The translations under genes and the position numbers were made by a program. A DNA stretch of 64,000 bases from assembly GCF_009859475.1 (NCBI RefSeq), contig NZ_CP044549.1:5270001-5334000 (forward strand), given 5' to 3'. The DNA comes from Hydrogenophaga sp. BPS33 (GTDB lineage: Bacteria; Pseudomonadota; Gammaproteobacteria; Burkholderiales; Burkholderiaceae_C). Below are positions 16,750 through 26,003 of the stretch, one piece after another (the first letter of the stretch is position 1; each line of letters starts with the position of its first letter). Below the pieces are notes generated by a model. It was not told the origin of the DNA and searched no databases. It saw only the letters and a program-made list of their open reading frames with translations.

Positions 16750-18513
16750 TCAGACTGAGCGCGCAGGCAAGCGGGCCCGTGCTGCCCGGGCACGTTCAGC
16801 GCCATAGAGTTTTTCGGCCACGGCCATGGACATGACGCCGTCCTGGAGATCGTCGGCCAGTGCCTCGATAGGTCTCTCTGCAGGATCGCCAAATCCCGCG
16901 CCGCCAGGCGTCTGGATGCGGACGGTGTCGCCGCGGGCCAGCACCACCTGCGACACCTTGGAAGCCAGCTTCTGCTCGTGTGGAAGACCCGCGTTGAGCA
17001 GCAACAGACCTCGCCCTCCCTCCCCTCCGCCTTCCGCACCCTCCGCGCCGCGGAAGTGGCTATCGGATCGGGAGGACATCACAGTGTCACCCCGAAGCAC
17101 GCGAACTTCGCGCACGATGCCGAGCCCGCCACGGTGGCGTCCAGCCCCCGCAGAATCCTCGGCCAGTCCGTACAGCTCCACATGCAGCGGGAATTCGTTC
17201 TCCAGCACTTCCGAAGGCAGGTTCAGCGAGTTCGTGACGTGGACATGGATCGCATCCATACCGTCGGCGTCGTCTCTTGCGCCACCACCGCCGCCCAGCG
17301 TCTCGCCACAGAGGTAGAAGCTGTCCGTATCGACGAGCTGTCCCGAGAAGGAGATCTGCGGCAAGGTGTCGTTGCTCGACGCCATCAGTCGGTCCCGCGG
17401 CACCAGCGCGCGGAAGGCGCCGAAGATGGCTCCGGCCACACGCTGGCAGGCGATCGTCCGCGCGCCACAGGCTGCTGGCGGGCGCGGGTTGACAATGCTG
17501 CCTTGCGGTGCGCGGATCTCGATGGCCCGGGCCATGCCGCTGTTGGCCATGAGATCCCGGTCGAGCATGGCCTTCACGCAGTAGTAGACCGTCGCCCGCA
17601 ATGCACTCTCTGCCACGTTGAGCGCGCCCTTCGATTCGGGACCGCTGCCGGCCAAGTCGACCACCAGCTTGCCCTCCTCCACAAAGAGCGTGGCCACCAC
17701 AGGAACGGGCTCCCCCTCGCCACTACCGTCGTCGTCCAGCCAGGTCGTGAAGCTGTGGCGGCCCGGCGTCAGGTTGTCGATGCGCCGCTGCGCGCGGCGC
17801 TGGGTATAGGCCAGCACGTCGTCGATGGCCCGATGGAAAGCGCCGATACCGCCCATGCGAGCCACCAGCGCACGTACTGCGATAGCACCACCCGCGTTGG
17901 TGGAAACTTGCACGCGCAGATCGAGGGCCCGCTCTTGCGGCAGGCGTGAATTCAACGCAACGAGGGCGATCACGTCCTCGTCTACAACATGCGAACGTGC
18001 GACCCGCAGGATTGGGATGCGCAGCCCCTCTTCGTAGATGGTGCGGGCCCGAGCCGACGTGGAACCGGGTATGGGACCACCGACATCCGAATGGTGGCCA
18101 ATGTTGGCCGCAAAAGCGACCAGGAGACCGCCGATGAAGATCGGCGTGATGATGGAGATGTCCGGCAGATGTGTGCCTCCTGCGGCGTAAGGATCGTTGC
18201 ACATGTAGACATCACCATCGCGGATGTCTTCGGGTGCATAGCGGGAGCACACGGCCTCGACAGCCCCCAACAGCGAACCGAGGTGCACGGGAATGTGGGT
18301 TCCCTGAGCGATCAGCTGGCCGCGGTGGTCGAAGATTCCCACGGAGAAATCCCGGCGCTCCTTGATCTGAGGCGAGAACGAGGCGCGCATCATGTTGCTG
18401 GCCATCGATTCGGTGACGGCCAGCAGGCGGTTGGTAAAAACCTCGACCGCAATCGGATCAAAGTCGGGCAACGCAACAGCGGATGCCGGGGTATGGGATG
18501 CAGTCATGTTCAC
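16750..18513 (-). CDS. Hydantoinase B / oxoprolinase-family subunit
   Basis: This 587-residue HyuB-family protein has FDPIAVEVFTNRLLAVTESMASNMMRAS at the N-terminus, FSVGIFDHRGQLIAQGTHIPVHLGSL, DGDVYMCNDPYAAGGTHLPDISIITP (metal-ligand region), and a C-terminal PGGAGFGDPAERP. HyuB partners HyuA in ATP-dependent ring-opening or carboxylation enzymes: hydantoinases, N-methylhydantoinase, oxoprolinase, acetone or acetophenone carboxylase. It starts three bases after the HyuA stop. The substrate is not determined by sequence alone. Confidence 0.92.
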   Translation of the reverse strand: MNMTASHTPASAVALPDFDPIAVEVFTNRLLAVTESMASNMMRASFSPQIKERRDFSVGIFDHRGQLIAQGTHIPVHLGSLLGAVEAVCSRYAPEDIRDGDVYMCNDPYAAGGTHLPDISIITPIFIGGLLVAFAANIGHHSDVGGPIPGSTSARARTIYEEGLRIPILRVARSHVVDEDVIALVALNSRLPQERALDLRVQVSTNAGGAIAVRALVARMGGIGAFHRAIDDVLAYTQRRAQRRIDNLTPGRHSFTTWLDDDGSGEGEPVPVVATLFVEEGKLVVDLAGSGPESKGALNVAESALRATVYYCVKAMLDRDLMANSGMARAIEIRAPQGSIVNPRPPAACGARTIACQRVAGAIFGAFRALVPRDRLMASSNDTLPQISFSGQLVDTDSFYLCGETLGGGGGARDDADGMDAIHVHVTNSLNLPSEVLENEFPLHVELYGLAEDSAGAGRHRGGLGIVREVRVLRGDTVMSSRSDSHFRGAEGAEGGGEGGRGLLLLNAGLPHEQKLASKVSQVVLARGDTVRIQTPGGAGFGDPAERPIEALADDLQDGVMSMAVAEKLYGAERARAARARLPARSV

Positions 18514-18516
18514 AAC

Positions 18517-20553
18517 TCAGATCTCCAGGTGAATGTTTCCGGTCAGGTCGACGCGCATCCGCGTACCCGGCGGGACCACGGTCGTCGAACTCATTTCCTC
18601 GATCACCAGCGGGCCGACCCGCTCCGTATCGAGGGCCAACGCATCGCGGTGGAGCACGGGCGTTGACACCCAGCCGTGTCCATCGCCGAAATACACATCT
18701 CGCCTTCCGGTCGGACGGTTCGAAGACACTGCGGACCCGGTTCGCTGGATGTCGGGCTTGGGCACCTGGCCCACGGCTTGCATCCGGCAGGTGACGACCT
18801 CGATGGGGCGGTCGGCGTGGTCATGGCCATACTGGGCCTGATGGCAGCAGTGAAAGGCTTCCTCGAACGCTGCTCGTGCGCCCGGCTCAACCGACTGCAC
18901 CGGTACCCGGATGTCGTGTGTCTGGCCTCGATAGCGCGCGTCGATGGCCAGATGAAACCGCCGAAGAGGCTCGGGCACCTTCTCGCTTTGTAGCCAGCGG
19001 TTCCCCTCATCCTGCATCTGCTGCGCCAGCGCGCCCAAGGCCTTCCAGCTCGCGTCATCCAGCGGTGCCAGTTGGGTCCGCACGAAGTCCCGGCTCACGT
19101 CCGACAGAAGAATGCCACGCGCGCACATGGTGCCTGGCTCGTTGGGAATGAGTACGCGGCTCATGCCGCACTCCTTCGCGACTTCGGCTGCATGCAACGG
19201 ACCAGCACCACCGAAGGCAAACAACACGAATTCGGCGGCATCGTGACCATGCTCGTTCGATATGGCGCGGATGGCGCGGCTCATGCTGGCCGTGGCGATG
19301 CGCACGATGCCGTAGGCAGCCTCCTCCACCGACAACCCCAGCGGCCGGGCGATCTGCGACTCGATGGCTTGCACAGCGGCATGACGGTCAACGGCCATGC
19401 GGCCATCGAGCAGGCGCTGCGGGTGGAGTCGGCCCAGCACGATGTTGGCATCGGTCACCGTGATCTGGCTTCCGCCTTTGCGGAATGCGACCGGCCCCGG
19501 AACGGCGCCGGCGCTCTCCGGTCCCACTTTCAGGGCGCCTACGTCGTCCAATCGAGCAATGCTGCCTCCGCCCGCCCCGACAACATGAATATCGACCATG
19601 GGCATCTTCACCGGATATCCGGCGATCAACCGATCCGACGTGAAACTCGGCCGCTGGCCGGTGATGAGCGAGACGTCGGTACTGGTGCCCCCCACATCGA
19701 AGGTGATGATCTCCGACAGACCCGTCGCAGCGCCAATCATCGTGGATCCGACCACACCGGCCGCTGGCCCGGAAAGACAGGTCAGCACCGGCAGGCGCTT
19801 CACGGTTTCCGTCGGCATGAGGCCGCCGTTGGAATGGAAGGTCAGCGGGTCGGCCTGAACGCCCACTTCGAGCATGCGAGCGCTTAGGCGGTCCAGATAC
19901 TGCTGCATCCGAGGCGCGACATAGGCATTCAGTACCGTGGTCGACGTGCGCTCGAATTCCCGGAACTCGGGCAGCACCTCCGAAGAGATGCTCACATGCA
20001 GACTCGGTGCCACCCGTTGCACAACGCGGCGCGCCTGCTCCTCGTGCCCCGGATTTCGATAGGCGTGGATGAAGACGATTGCCAATGACTGCACGCCAGC
20101 AGCCACCAGCGCACGTGCCTGTTCCTCCAGTGCAGCTTCGTCGAGCGGGCGCAGGACATTTCCTCCTGCATCCAGACGCTCTTCGTTTTCCAGCCTGTGC
20201 GCCCTGCGCACCAGTGGTGCGGGCTTTTGCACCGCGTAGTCGTACAACGCCGGGCGCGTCTGCCGTCCAATGGCCAACACATCACGAAATCCGCGGGTGG
20301 TGATCAGACCGGTTGACACACCCCGTCGCTCAATCACCATGTTGGTGGCCACCGTCGTACCGTGACCGAAGTACTCGACTTCCTGCGGCGCAACGCCGAA
20401 GCGCGCCAGCAACTCCCGTGTGCCATCGGCGATGGCCTCCGATGGATCCGCCGGCGAAGACGGCACTTTGAAAAAAGAAAGCTGCCCCGTGCGGGTGTCC
20501 GACATCACGAAATCCGTGAACGTGCCGCCAACATCAATACCTATTCGAACCAT
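18517..20553 (-). CDS. Hydantoinase A / oxoprolinase-family subunit
   Basis: This 678-residue HyuA-family protein has an ASKHA-type nucleotide fold. It shows IGIDVGGTFTDFVMSD near the N-terminus, FGHGTTVATNMVIERRG, TFDVGGTSTDVSLITGQRP (second phosphate loop), and FAFGGAGPLHAAEVAKE. It activates the substrate with ATP for HyuB. The start at MVRIGID is preferred because the preceding ten residues are not family-like. It is the first gene of the HyuA-HyuB-Bug operon and is divergent from a LysR regulator 191 bases away. Confidence 0.92.
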   Translation of the reverse strand: MVRIGIDVGGTFTDFVMSDTRTGQLSFFKVPSSPADPSEAIADGTRELLARFGVAPQEVEYFGHGTTVATNMVIERRGVSTGLITTRGFRDVLAIGRQTRPALYDYAVQKPAPLVRRAHRLENEERLDAGGNVLRPLDEAALEEQARALVAAGVQSLAIVFIHAYRNPGHEEQARRVVQRVAPSLHVSISSEVLPEFREFERTSTTVLNAYVAPRMQQYLDRLSARMLEVGVQADPLTFHSNGGLMPTETVKRLPVLTCLSGPAAGVVGSTMIGAATGLSEIITFDVGGTSTDVSLITGQRPSFTSDRLIAGYPVKMPMVDIHVVGAGGGSIARLDDVGALKVGPESAGAVPGPVAFRKGGSQITVTDANIVLGRLHPQRLLDGRMAVDRHAAVQAIESQIARPLGLSVEEAAYGIVRIATASMSRAIRAISNEHGHDAAEFVLFAFGGAGPLHAAEVAKECGMSRVLIPNEPGTMCARGILLSDVSRDFVRTQLAPLDDASWKALGALAQQMQDEGNRWLQSEKVPEPLRRFHLAIDARYRGQTHDIRVPVQSVEPGARAAFEEAFHCCHQAQYGHDHADRPIEVVTCRMQAVGQVPKPDIQRTGSAVSSNRPTGRRDVYFGDGHGWVSTPVLHRDALALDTERVGPLVIEEMSSTTVVPPGTRMRVDLTGNIHLEI

Positions 20554-20688
20554 GTCTGTTCCAGTTGTCTGACGCCTTCGCAACCCCGACGCTGCGGTAT
20601 CGCGACGCCGGTTTCAAAGCGCTGAAATCGGTGCAGGAATCGTGACACGACATTCGCTGCGCCACAACGCCAGACCGGGTTGGACGCA

Positions 20689-20705
20689 CATAAACAAATG
20701 TTATG
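20689..20705. promoter_or_regulatory. Candidate LysR box CATAA-N7-TTATG
   Basis: Perfect five-base arms around seven bases (ACAAATG), fitting T-N11-A. It lies 39 bases before the LysR start at 20745 and 135 bases before the HyuA start. It is an AT-rich patch in an otherwise GC-rich region. Confidence 0.5.
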
Positions 20706-20744
20706 CTGATCGCCCACTCGCCCTCCTGCGAAGGCCATCACGGC

Positions 20745-21647
20745 ATGCAACTCAACCCTCGACAACTCGAAGCCTTTCGCCAGGTCATGCGCACCGGCAG
20801 CATGACGCTGGCTGCGGAATTGCTGGAGATCAGCCAGCCTGCGGTAAGCCGTCTGATCAAGGATCTGGAGCGTGCAGTGGGCATGCGTCTGTTCAGGCGA
20901 GAGGGCAACCGGCTGATTCCCGGCATTGAAGCGGAGCGCCTGTTCCGTGAGGTCGATCGCTTCTACCAAGGCATCGAGCACGTCGAACGCGTGGCCCAAG
21001 ACCTCAAGTCGGCCCGCATTGGCACATTGCGCATCGCGTCCATCAGCGCCCTGGGACTGGGGTTGCTGAGCGAGGCCATACAACGCTTCTCACAGTCCCG
21101 GCCTGGAGTCGCCACCTCGCTGGAAGTGTGCCCCTCGCTGGGCGTTCTGGAACTGACCGCCGCCCACCAGGTGGACATCGGTTACATCGGGTTCGTGGGC
21201 GGCGAATACCCGGGCGTGGACATCTTCCCGCATCCCGGCGTTGCTGCCGTGTGTGTGCTGCCGCGCGGACACGCCCTGGCCCGGCGCAAAGCGGTGCGCA
21301 TCACGGATTTGCAAGGGCAGGCCCTCATTTCCCTGCACCGCGGTAGCCCCCTGCGCACGCGCGTGGAAATGGCGCTCGCGGCAGCGGGCGTCACCTGCCA
21401 ACCCGCCGTCGAGACGACATTCGCGCATTCGGCCTGCAGCATGGTGGCTGCAGGCCTGGGCATCACGGTAGCCGACCCGTTCACCGCCGCCCACTTTCGC
21501 GATCCGCGAATCGTCGTCCGCCCGTTGGTGCCGACGGTGCCCTACATCTTCTCGATGGTGCTGCCCGCGCATCAGCCACGCTCCATGGTGGTCAACGACT
21601 TCGTTCAGGTCATGCAGGGCCTTCTGAAAGACAAGGGGCCGGCCTGA
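20745..21647 (+). CDS. LysR-family regulator, divergent from HyuAB
   Basis: This 300-residue regulator has a helix-turn-helix at residues about 1-60 (MQLNPRQLEAFRQVMRTGSMT, AAELLEISQPAVSRLIKDLE) and a substrate-binding effector domain. The start at MQLNPRQ is preferred over an ATG 42 bases upstream because LysR proteins begin close to this motif and the dyad operator lies between. It probably controls the divergent HyuA-HyuB-Bug operon. Its end faces the RidA gene, 57 bases away, with only a small CCCGC-AA-GCGGG hairpin between. Confidence 0.9.
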   Translation: MQLNPRQLEAFRQVMRTGSMTLAAELLEISQPAVSRLIKDLERAVGMRLFRREGNRLIPGIEAERLFREVDRFYQGIEHVERVAQDLKSARIGTLRIASISALGLGLLSEAIQRFSQSRPGVATSLEVCPSLGVLELTAAHQVDIGYIGFVGGEYPGVDIFPHPGVAAVCVLPRGHALARRKAVRITDLQGQALISLHRGSPLRTRVEMALAAAGVTCQPAVETTFAHSACSMVAAGLGITVADPFTAAHFRDPRIVVRPLVPTVPYIFSMVLPAHQPRSMVVNDFVQVMQGLLKDKGPA

Positions 21648-21704
21648 CACGGCTGCATCCACCCGCAAGCGGGCGGGCGAATGCCAGATGGAGATTGCGC
21701 TGTC

Positions 21705-22082
21705 TCAGCGTGCAGCGGCCGGAGCTGCCGCGGTCACGAGGATTTCAACGAGCGTCCCAGGCTTGGCCATGCTGCATTGGGCCGTGGCCCGCGCGGGACT
21801 GGCGCCCGGCGCGGTCCACGCGTCCCAGACCTCGTTCATGCCGTGGAAGTCGCGCTCGATGTTCTTCAACCAGATCTGCGCCGACAACAGCCTGCTCTTG
21901 TCCGTCCCTGCTTCGGCCAGATAGATGTCGACCTTGCGCAGTGCCTCGCGCGTCTGACCACCGATGTCCAGATCCTTGTTGTCGGAGGTTTGGCCGCCGA
22001 CGAACACCATGCCGTTGTAGATGACCACGCGGCTGCGGCGTTCGTTGCAATCGATGCGGGAGATGTCGTTCATGGATTTCAT
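21705..22082 (-). CDS. RidA-family (YjgF/YER057c/UK114) protein
   Basis: This protein of about 125 residues belongs to the Rid family, trimeric enzymes that hydrolyse reactive enamines and imines released by amino acid-metabolising enzymes. The conserved VIYNGMVFVGGQT, GGQTREALRKVDIYLAEAG and C-terminal KPGTLVEILVTAAA are visible. The catalytic Arg of canonical RidA sits in an R-x-x-C/V-E motif; here the equivalent C-terminal stretch shows ARATAQCSMAKPGTLVEI, so it may belong to a Rid subfamily. It is the last gene of the operon encoding the flavin dehydrogenase subunits, fitting imine clean-up. Start could be ATG 22082 or 22073. Confidence 0.85.
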   Translation of the reverse strand: MKSMNDISRIDCNERRSRVVIYNGMVFVGGQTSDNKDLDIGGQTREALRKVDIYLAEAGTDKSRLLSAQIWLKNIERDFHGMNEVWDAWTAPGASPARATAQCSMAKPGTLVEILVTAAAPAAAR

Positions 22083-22105
22083 GTGCAAAGCGTCGAGGAT
22101 CTTTT

Positions 22106-23560
22106 TCAGCCCTCGCTGGCGACGGCCAAGTGGGCAAGTTCGTCAAGGCTGATGGGCCGGATCGGAGGGCGTAGTCGCAACGGGCCGACAGCGTCCGGCG
22201 CGATGTCGCGCTCATCGGCGACCAGGGCAGCCACCGGCAGTCCGCAGACGCGACCCTGGCAGGGCCCCATGCCGCAACGCAGCTGCGACTTGACACCGTC
22301 GACGGTGCGACAACCGGAGCGTACGGCCTCGCGCACCTGGCCGGCGGTCACCGATTCGCACCTGCAGACGAGCTGCACATCGGGCGGCAGCCGCACCTCC
22401 TCGCGCGGAAGATAGAGCGCATCCAGAAATGGGCGAATCGCCATTTCCCTGACCAGCTGGCGCTCCGTGTCCGCAGACCAGTCGACCCTGGCCGTGGCAC
22501 CGAGCCTGCCCAGGCGCGCGGCTGCCTCGCCGGCCGCCAAGCGGCCCTGCAGCTCGGCCGCACGGGCTCCGCCGATGCCCGCGCAGTCTCCAGCAACCAG
22601 AATGCGGTCGATCGAGGTGACCCCACCCGTACCAACGACCGGTCGGAAGCAGGCTTGGTGCTCATCCCAGACGTGGGCGCAACCGATGGCCTGCGCGAGC
22701 TGCGTGTGAGGCACGACGCCCTCGTGCAGCAGCACACCTTGCGCCGGCCGCTCCTGCCAGCCGTGGCGGCTCTTCCAGCGAATGGCCTGCACGCGCTCTT
22801 CTCCCTGGATCTCGAGTGCGGTCACGCCTCCGAAATACGGCACGGACGACAAGCGCAAGCGTGCCAGGTAGCCGACCCCCTTCGCGAGATACGCCGCGCG
22901 GCGCAACGCGCCAGCCCAGTGCCGAACGGCGACCCTGCGGTTGCTCGGGACGGCAGTGTCCAGAAACCCGGCCAGGCGCACGCCTTGGCGCGCCAGGCTA
23001 GCGGCGTAGTACAGCGCCAGGGGACCACAGCCCGCGATCCAGACGTCCTTCGCGGGCAACGCCTGGGCCGTCTTCTGCATGATCTGGGCCGCACCCACGG
23101 TCATCACCCCGGGCAGAGTCCAGCCCGGAGCAAGGGGGGGCCGCTCCATGGCACCGGTGGCCAGCAGCACGCAGGCGGCGGCCAGCCGATGGCTGCGGCC
23201 CATGCGGCTGTAGTACACAGAACCGTCGGCATCCACTTGCCAGACCATGCTCCGGGCCAGGTACTGCGCACCGCAATCCCGGAAGCGTCGGACCAGGCCG
23301 GCGCCGCGGAGGTAGTCTGCGCCCAGGCCTGCGTCGGTGCAGCGCCGAAGGTTGTCCTCGATGTTGCGGTAGATCTGTCCGCCAGGCGCCTCCTGGTCGT
23401 CCAGGAGGATCACGCTCAGACCCAGTTCCCGCGCAGCGACACCGGCCGCGAGTCCCGCAGGGCCGGCCCCCACGATCACCAAATCGACGGCGCTCACGGG
23501 TGTACCTTCGACAACGCCAGCGATGCGAGCTTGCTTGGGGCGGCCCGGCGCGGCGCTCAT
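22106..23560 (-). CDS. FAD/NAD(P)-binding subunit with BFD-type [2Fe-2S] domain (HcnB/OoxA-like)
   Basis: This 484-residue flavoprotein has DLVIVGAGPAGLAAGVAARELG for FAD binding, a second dinucleotide region near WIAGCGPLALYYAASLARQG, and VAGDCAGIGGARAAELQGRLAA. The C-terminus has a BFD-like iron-sulfur site: CRCES, then CGMGPCQGRVCG. It resembles the alpha subunits of hydrogen cyanide synthase, opine oxidase and D-hydroxyproline dehydrogenase. It overlaps the small [2Fe-2S] gene by four bases, and RidA follows by 23 bases. The likely partner catalytic subunit is at 26004-27170. Confidence 0.88.
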   Translation of the reverse strand: MSAAPGRPKQARIAGVVEGTPVSAVDLVIVGAGPAGLAAGVAARELGLSVILLDDQEAPGGQIYRNIEDNLRRCTDAGLGADYLRGAGLVRRFRDCGAQYLARSMVWQVDADGSVYYSRMGRSHRLAAACVLLATGAMERPPLAPGWTLPGVMTVGAAQIMQKTAQALPAKDVWIAGCGPLALYYAASLARQGVRLAGFLDTAVPSNRRVAVRHWAGALRRAAYLAKGVGYLARLRLSSVPYFGGVTALEIQGEERVQAIRWKSRHGWQERPAQGVLLHEGVVPHTQLAQAIGCAHVWDEHQACFRPVVGTGGVTSIDRILVAGDCAGIGGARAAELQGRLAAGEAAARLGRLGATARVDWSADTERQLVREMAIRPFLDALYLPREEVRLPPDVQLVCRCESVTAGQVREAVRSGCRTVDGVKSQLRCGMGPCQGRVCGLPVAALVADERDIAPDAVGPLRLRPPIRPISLDELAHLAVASEG

Positions 23561-23853
23561 CGCAGCTCCTCGACGTGCGTTGCGATGTCGATGACCATGC
23601 CCGGCACCACACGGATCAGGCATGCCTGACGATCGGGCACGCCGTCGATGGTCATGAGGCATTCGAAGCAGACACCCATCATGCAGTAGGGTGCACGCGG
23701 CGTCAGATCCCCGGGTGCGATTCGCGTGGTGGTCTCTCCTGCCAGCAGCACGGCCGCTGCCGCGGAACAGGCAGGAGGCACCGACACCGAGCGACCAGCA
23801 ACGCGGACCTCGACATGCTCGACAGCGCAATCCGCGGTATGGAACAGAGCCAT
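23557..23853 (-). CDS. Small [2Fe-2S] ferredoxin-like subunit (HcnA-like)
   Basis: This 98-residue protein has the plant-type motif CMMGVCFECLMTIDG followed by VPDRQAC, i.e. C-x4-C-x2-C-x12-C ligands for one [2Fe-2S] cluster. It resembles HcnA and the gamma subunits of hydroxyproline or opine dehydrogenases, which pass electrons between flavins or to the respiratory chain. It lies between the Bug receptor gene (four-base gap) and the FAD subunit gene (four-base overlap). Confidence 0.88.
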   Translation of the reverse strand: MALFHTADCAVEHVEVRVAGRSVSVPPACSAAAAVLLAGETTTRIAPGDLTPRAPYCMMGVCFECLMTIDGVPDRQACLIRVVPGMVIDIATHVEELR

Positions 23854-23857
23854 GCCT

Positions 23858-24844
23858 TCAGTCCGCCTTGATGTTTCCGCGCCGGATGACTGCGCCCCAA
23901 CGGGCGTTGTCGGACTTGATCAATTCCGCGAACTGCGCTGCGTTCTGCGGCGCGGATTCGTAGCCCAAATCGTTGAGCTGGCGCACCACGGCCGGGTCTT
24001 TCAGGACAGCCGTGATCTCTGCGCTGAGCCGGCTGACCACCTCCTCGGGCAGGGCGGCCGGCCCGACCACGCCACCCCAGGTCAGCATCTCGGCGGCAGG
24101 TACACCGGCCTCGGCCATGGTCGGCACATTGGGCAGCAGCGGCGAGCGTTTGGGACCCGTGGTGGCCAACGCACGAATGCGCCCCCCCTTGACGTTGGGC
24201 ACCATGGTGCTGAGGTTGTCGATCATCAGCTGGACCTGCCCCGCTGCCAGGTCGGTGCCCGCCGCGACGCTGCTCTTGTAGGGCACGTGCGTGAGCTCGA
24301 TGCCGGCGCTGGTGCGAAAAAGTTCGGTGACCACGTGCAATGCCGAGCCCGATCCCGACGAACCGTAGAACAGTGGGCTCGGATGTGATTTGGCGTATGT
24401 GGTCAGCTCAGCGACCGAATGGACCGGTAACGAGGTGGCCACACCCAGCAGGTTGGGCTGTGTCGTCAGCCGTGCGATCGGCGTGAAATCCTGCGCCGGG
24501 CGATAGGGCAGCTGCCGCGCTGCGATGGAAGCGACCACGAAGTTGGAGAGGTTGGCGGTACCAATGGTGTAGCCGTCGGGCGCGGCCTTCGCAATCGCGT
24601 TGAGCCCGATGGCGCCTGCCGCTCCTGGCCGGTTGTCCAGGACGAAGGGCTGGCCCATGCGCTTCGTCAAGGCGGCCGTGACGACGCGCACCGCGGCATC
24701 GGCGCCGCCACCGGCTGCGGCCGGAATGATCCAGCGGATGGGCCGCTCGGGATACGCCGCCTGCGCCGCCGGCCAACATCCGAGCAGACAGAGAACGGAC
24801 GTCCATGCGGCCAGACGCCGTGTCACGCCAGATTGCATCGCCAT
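23858..24844 (-). CDS. Bug-family (TctC) receptor, amine dehydrogenase operon
   Basis: This 328-residue periplasmic receptor has a signal peptide ending near QAAYPERPIRWIIPAAAGGGADAAVRVV. The family segments VLDNRPGAAGAIGLNAIAKA, THVPYKSSVAAGTDLAAGQ and LPNVPTMAEAGVPAAE are present. The chosen ATG has a GAGG site upstream; a second ATG lies two codons later. It is the first gene of the Bug-[2Fe-2S]-FAD-RidA operon and follows a LysR gene on the same strand. Confidence 0.9.
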   Translation of the reverse strand: MAMQSGVTRRLAAWTSVLCLLGCWPAAQAAYPERPIRWIIPAAAGGGADAAVRVVTAALTKRMGQPFVLDNRPGAAGAIGLNAIAKAAPDGYTIGTANLSNFVVASIAARQLPYRPAQDFTPIARLTTQPNLLGVATSLPVHSVAELTTYAKSHPSPLFYGSSGSGSALHVVTELFRTSAGIELTHVPYKSSVAAGTDLAAGQVQLMIDNLSTMVPNVKGGRIRALATTGPKRSPLLPNVPTMAEAGVPAAEMLTWGGVVGPAALPEEVVSRLSAEITAVLKDPAVVRQLNDLGYESAPQNAAQFAELIKSDNARWGAVIRRGNIKAD

Positions 24845-24950
24845 GTGCTGACCTCGCTGGGTTAAGTTGCAGAACGGCCATCGTAGGAAAAGCCTGGTCC
24901 GCAACCCATCCCAGCAGGTTGGCGAATTCATCCGCGAGCGGTATGCGTCG

Positions 24951-25847
24951 TCAGTCCGAGGCGCCCAGGACGGACTGCACGTACTGGAGCAGATCGCGTG
25001 CCGGCGCGCTCATGCGGGCATCGCCCATCGCCAGCGCCTGGACGGTGTAGGGCAGCGCGGGAGCCAACGGCAGAGCACTGCCTCCTTTTTGCCGGTGCAT
25101 GGCGGCCGTAAAAGGATCGACCACCGAAACGCCCATCCCGCGCAGCACCAATTCGCTGGCCGAAAGGGACTGCGAGGCCTCCGCCACCACGTCCAACTCG
25201 GCGCCAATGCCATCCAGCATGTCCTCCAGCCGTTTCTGCAGCGTTCCGCGCAGTGCCACAAATGGTCTGCCAGGAAGTTGCGCCAAGCCGACCTGGCGCC
25301 ATCCAGCGGGAAACTGGCCAGCGGCGGCGATGCACACGCAATCGCTGGTGAACTCGGCCACCGCCTCCACGTCACCGAACGCCAGTCCCTGCGCGGCAAA
25401 GCCCAGGTCGGCTTGACGATTGCGCACACGGCGGGCAACTTCAATCGAGGACGCGATCTCCAGGCTCACCACGACCTTCTCTTGCCGACGGCGCAGAAAC
25501 TCCATGGCCGCCGGCATGACCGAATGACCGATCGCCGGGATCGCGCAGACAGAAAGGCGGCCGATGCGCTGCTTGCGCAGTTGCTCGTAGAAGCGCGCGA
25601 TGTCCTCCAACCCCAGGAAGGACTGCTGCACCTTGGCCATCAGCGCCAGCGCCTCTTCGGTCGGCCTGACCGTGCGCCCGTGCTTGGCGAATAGCTGGAA
25701 ACCGACCAGCTTCTGCAAGTTGGCGATGTCGCGACTCAGGGCAGGTTGGGAAGTACCTAGCGCCTCAGCCGCCGCACTGATGCCGCCATGCAGCACAGCA
25801 GCGCGAAAGGCCTCGATCATCCGGTGGGAGGGCAGTGGGGGCGGCAT
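24951..25847 (-). CDS. LysR-family regulator, amine dehydrogenase operon
   Basis: This 298-residue regulator has the winged helix-turn-helix in residues about 1-60 (HRMIEAFRAAVLHGGIS, AAEALGTSQPALSRDIANLQ). Its effector domain has the usual VSLEIASS and SELVLRGMGVSVVDPF segments. The start at MPPPLPSHRMIEAFR is chosen for position. A large nested palindrome lies 11-53 bases upstream, between this gene and the divergent FAD oxidase at 26004, and is a candidate operator. Confidence 0.9.
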   Translation of the reverse strand: MPPPLPSHRMIEAFRAAVLHGGISAAAEALGTSQPALSRDIANLQKLVGFQLFAKHGRTVRPTEEALALMAKVQQSFLGLEDIARFYEQLRKQRIGRLSVCAIPAIGHSVMPAAMEFLRRRQEKVVVSLEIASSIEVARRVRNRQADLGFAAQGLAFGDVEAVAEFTSDCVCIAAAGQFPAGWRQVGLAQLPGRPFVALRGTLQKRLEDMLDGIGAELDVVAEASQSLSASELVLRGMGVSVVDPFTAAMHRQKGGSALPLAPALPYTVQALAMGDARMSAPARDLLQYVQSVLGASD

Positions 25848-25857
25848 GCGGCAGATT

Positions 25858-25900
25858 CTCACGCAATTCCATCCATACCCCATGTGGATGGTTGCGTGAG
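25858..25900. promoter_or_regulatory. Nested palindrome (9-bp outer, 6-bp inner arms) in LysR/oxidase divergent region
   Basis: CTCACGCAA, TT, CCATCC, an 11-base centre, GGATGG, TTGCGTGAG. Both outer and inner arms are perfect, with only the TT unpaired. It begins 10 bases upstream of the LysR start. It may be an operator for the regulator or, in the LysR transcript, a 5'-UTR hairpin. Confidence 0.65.
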
Positions 25901-26003
25901 CGTCGCGGGATGGTTGCGCCGATCGTCGACTGGAAGAATGGGCGTCAAACCCGTCGGCATGCGTGCAGATGCCTGCGCGCAAGCGATCCGGCGATTCACC
26001 CGA

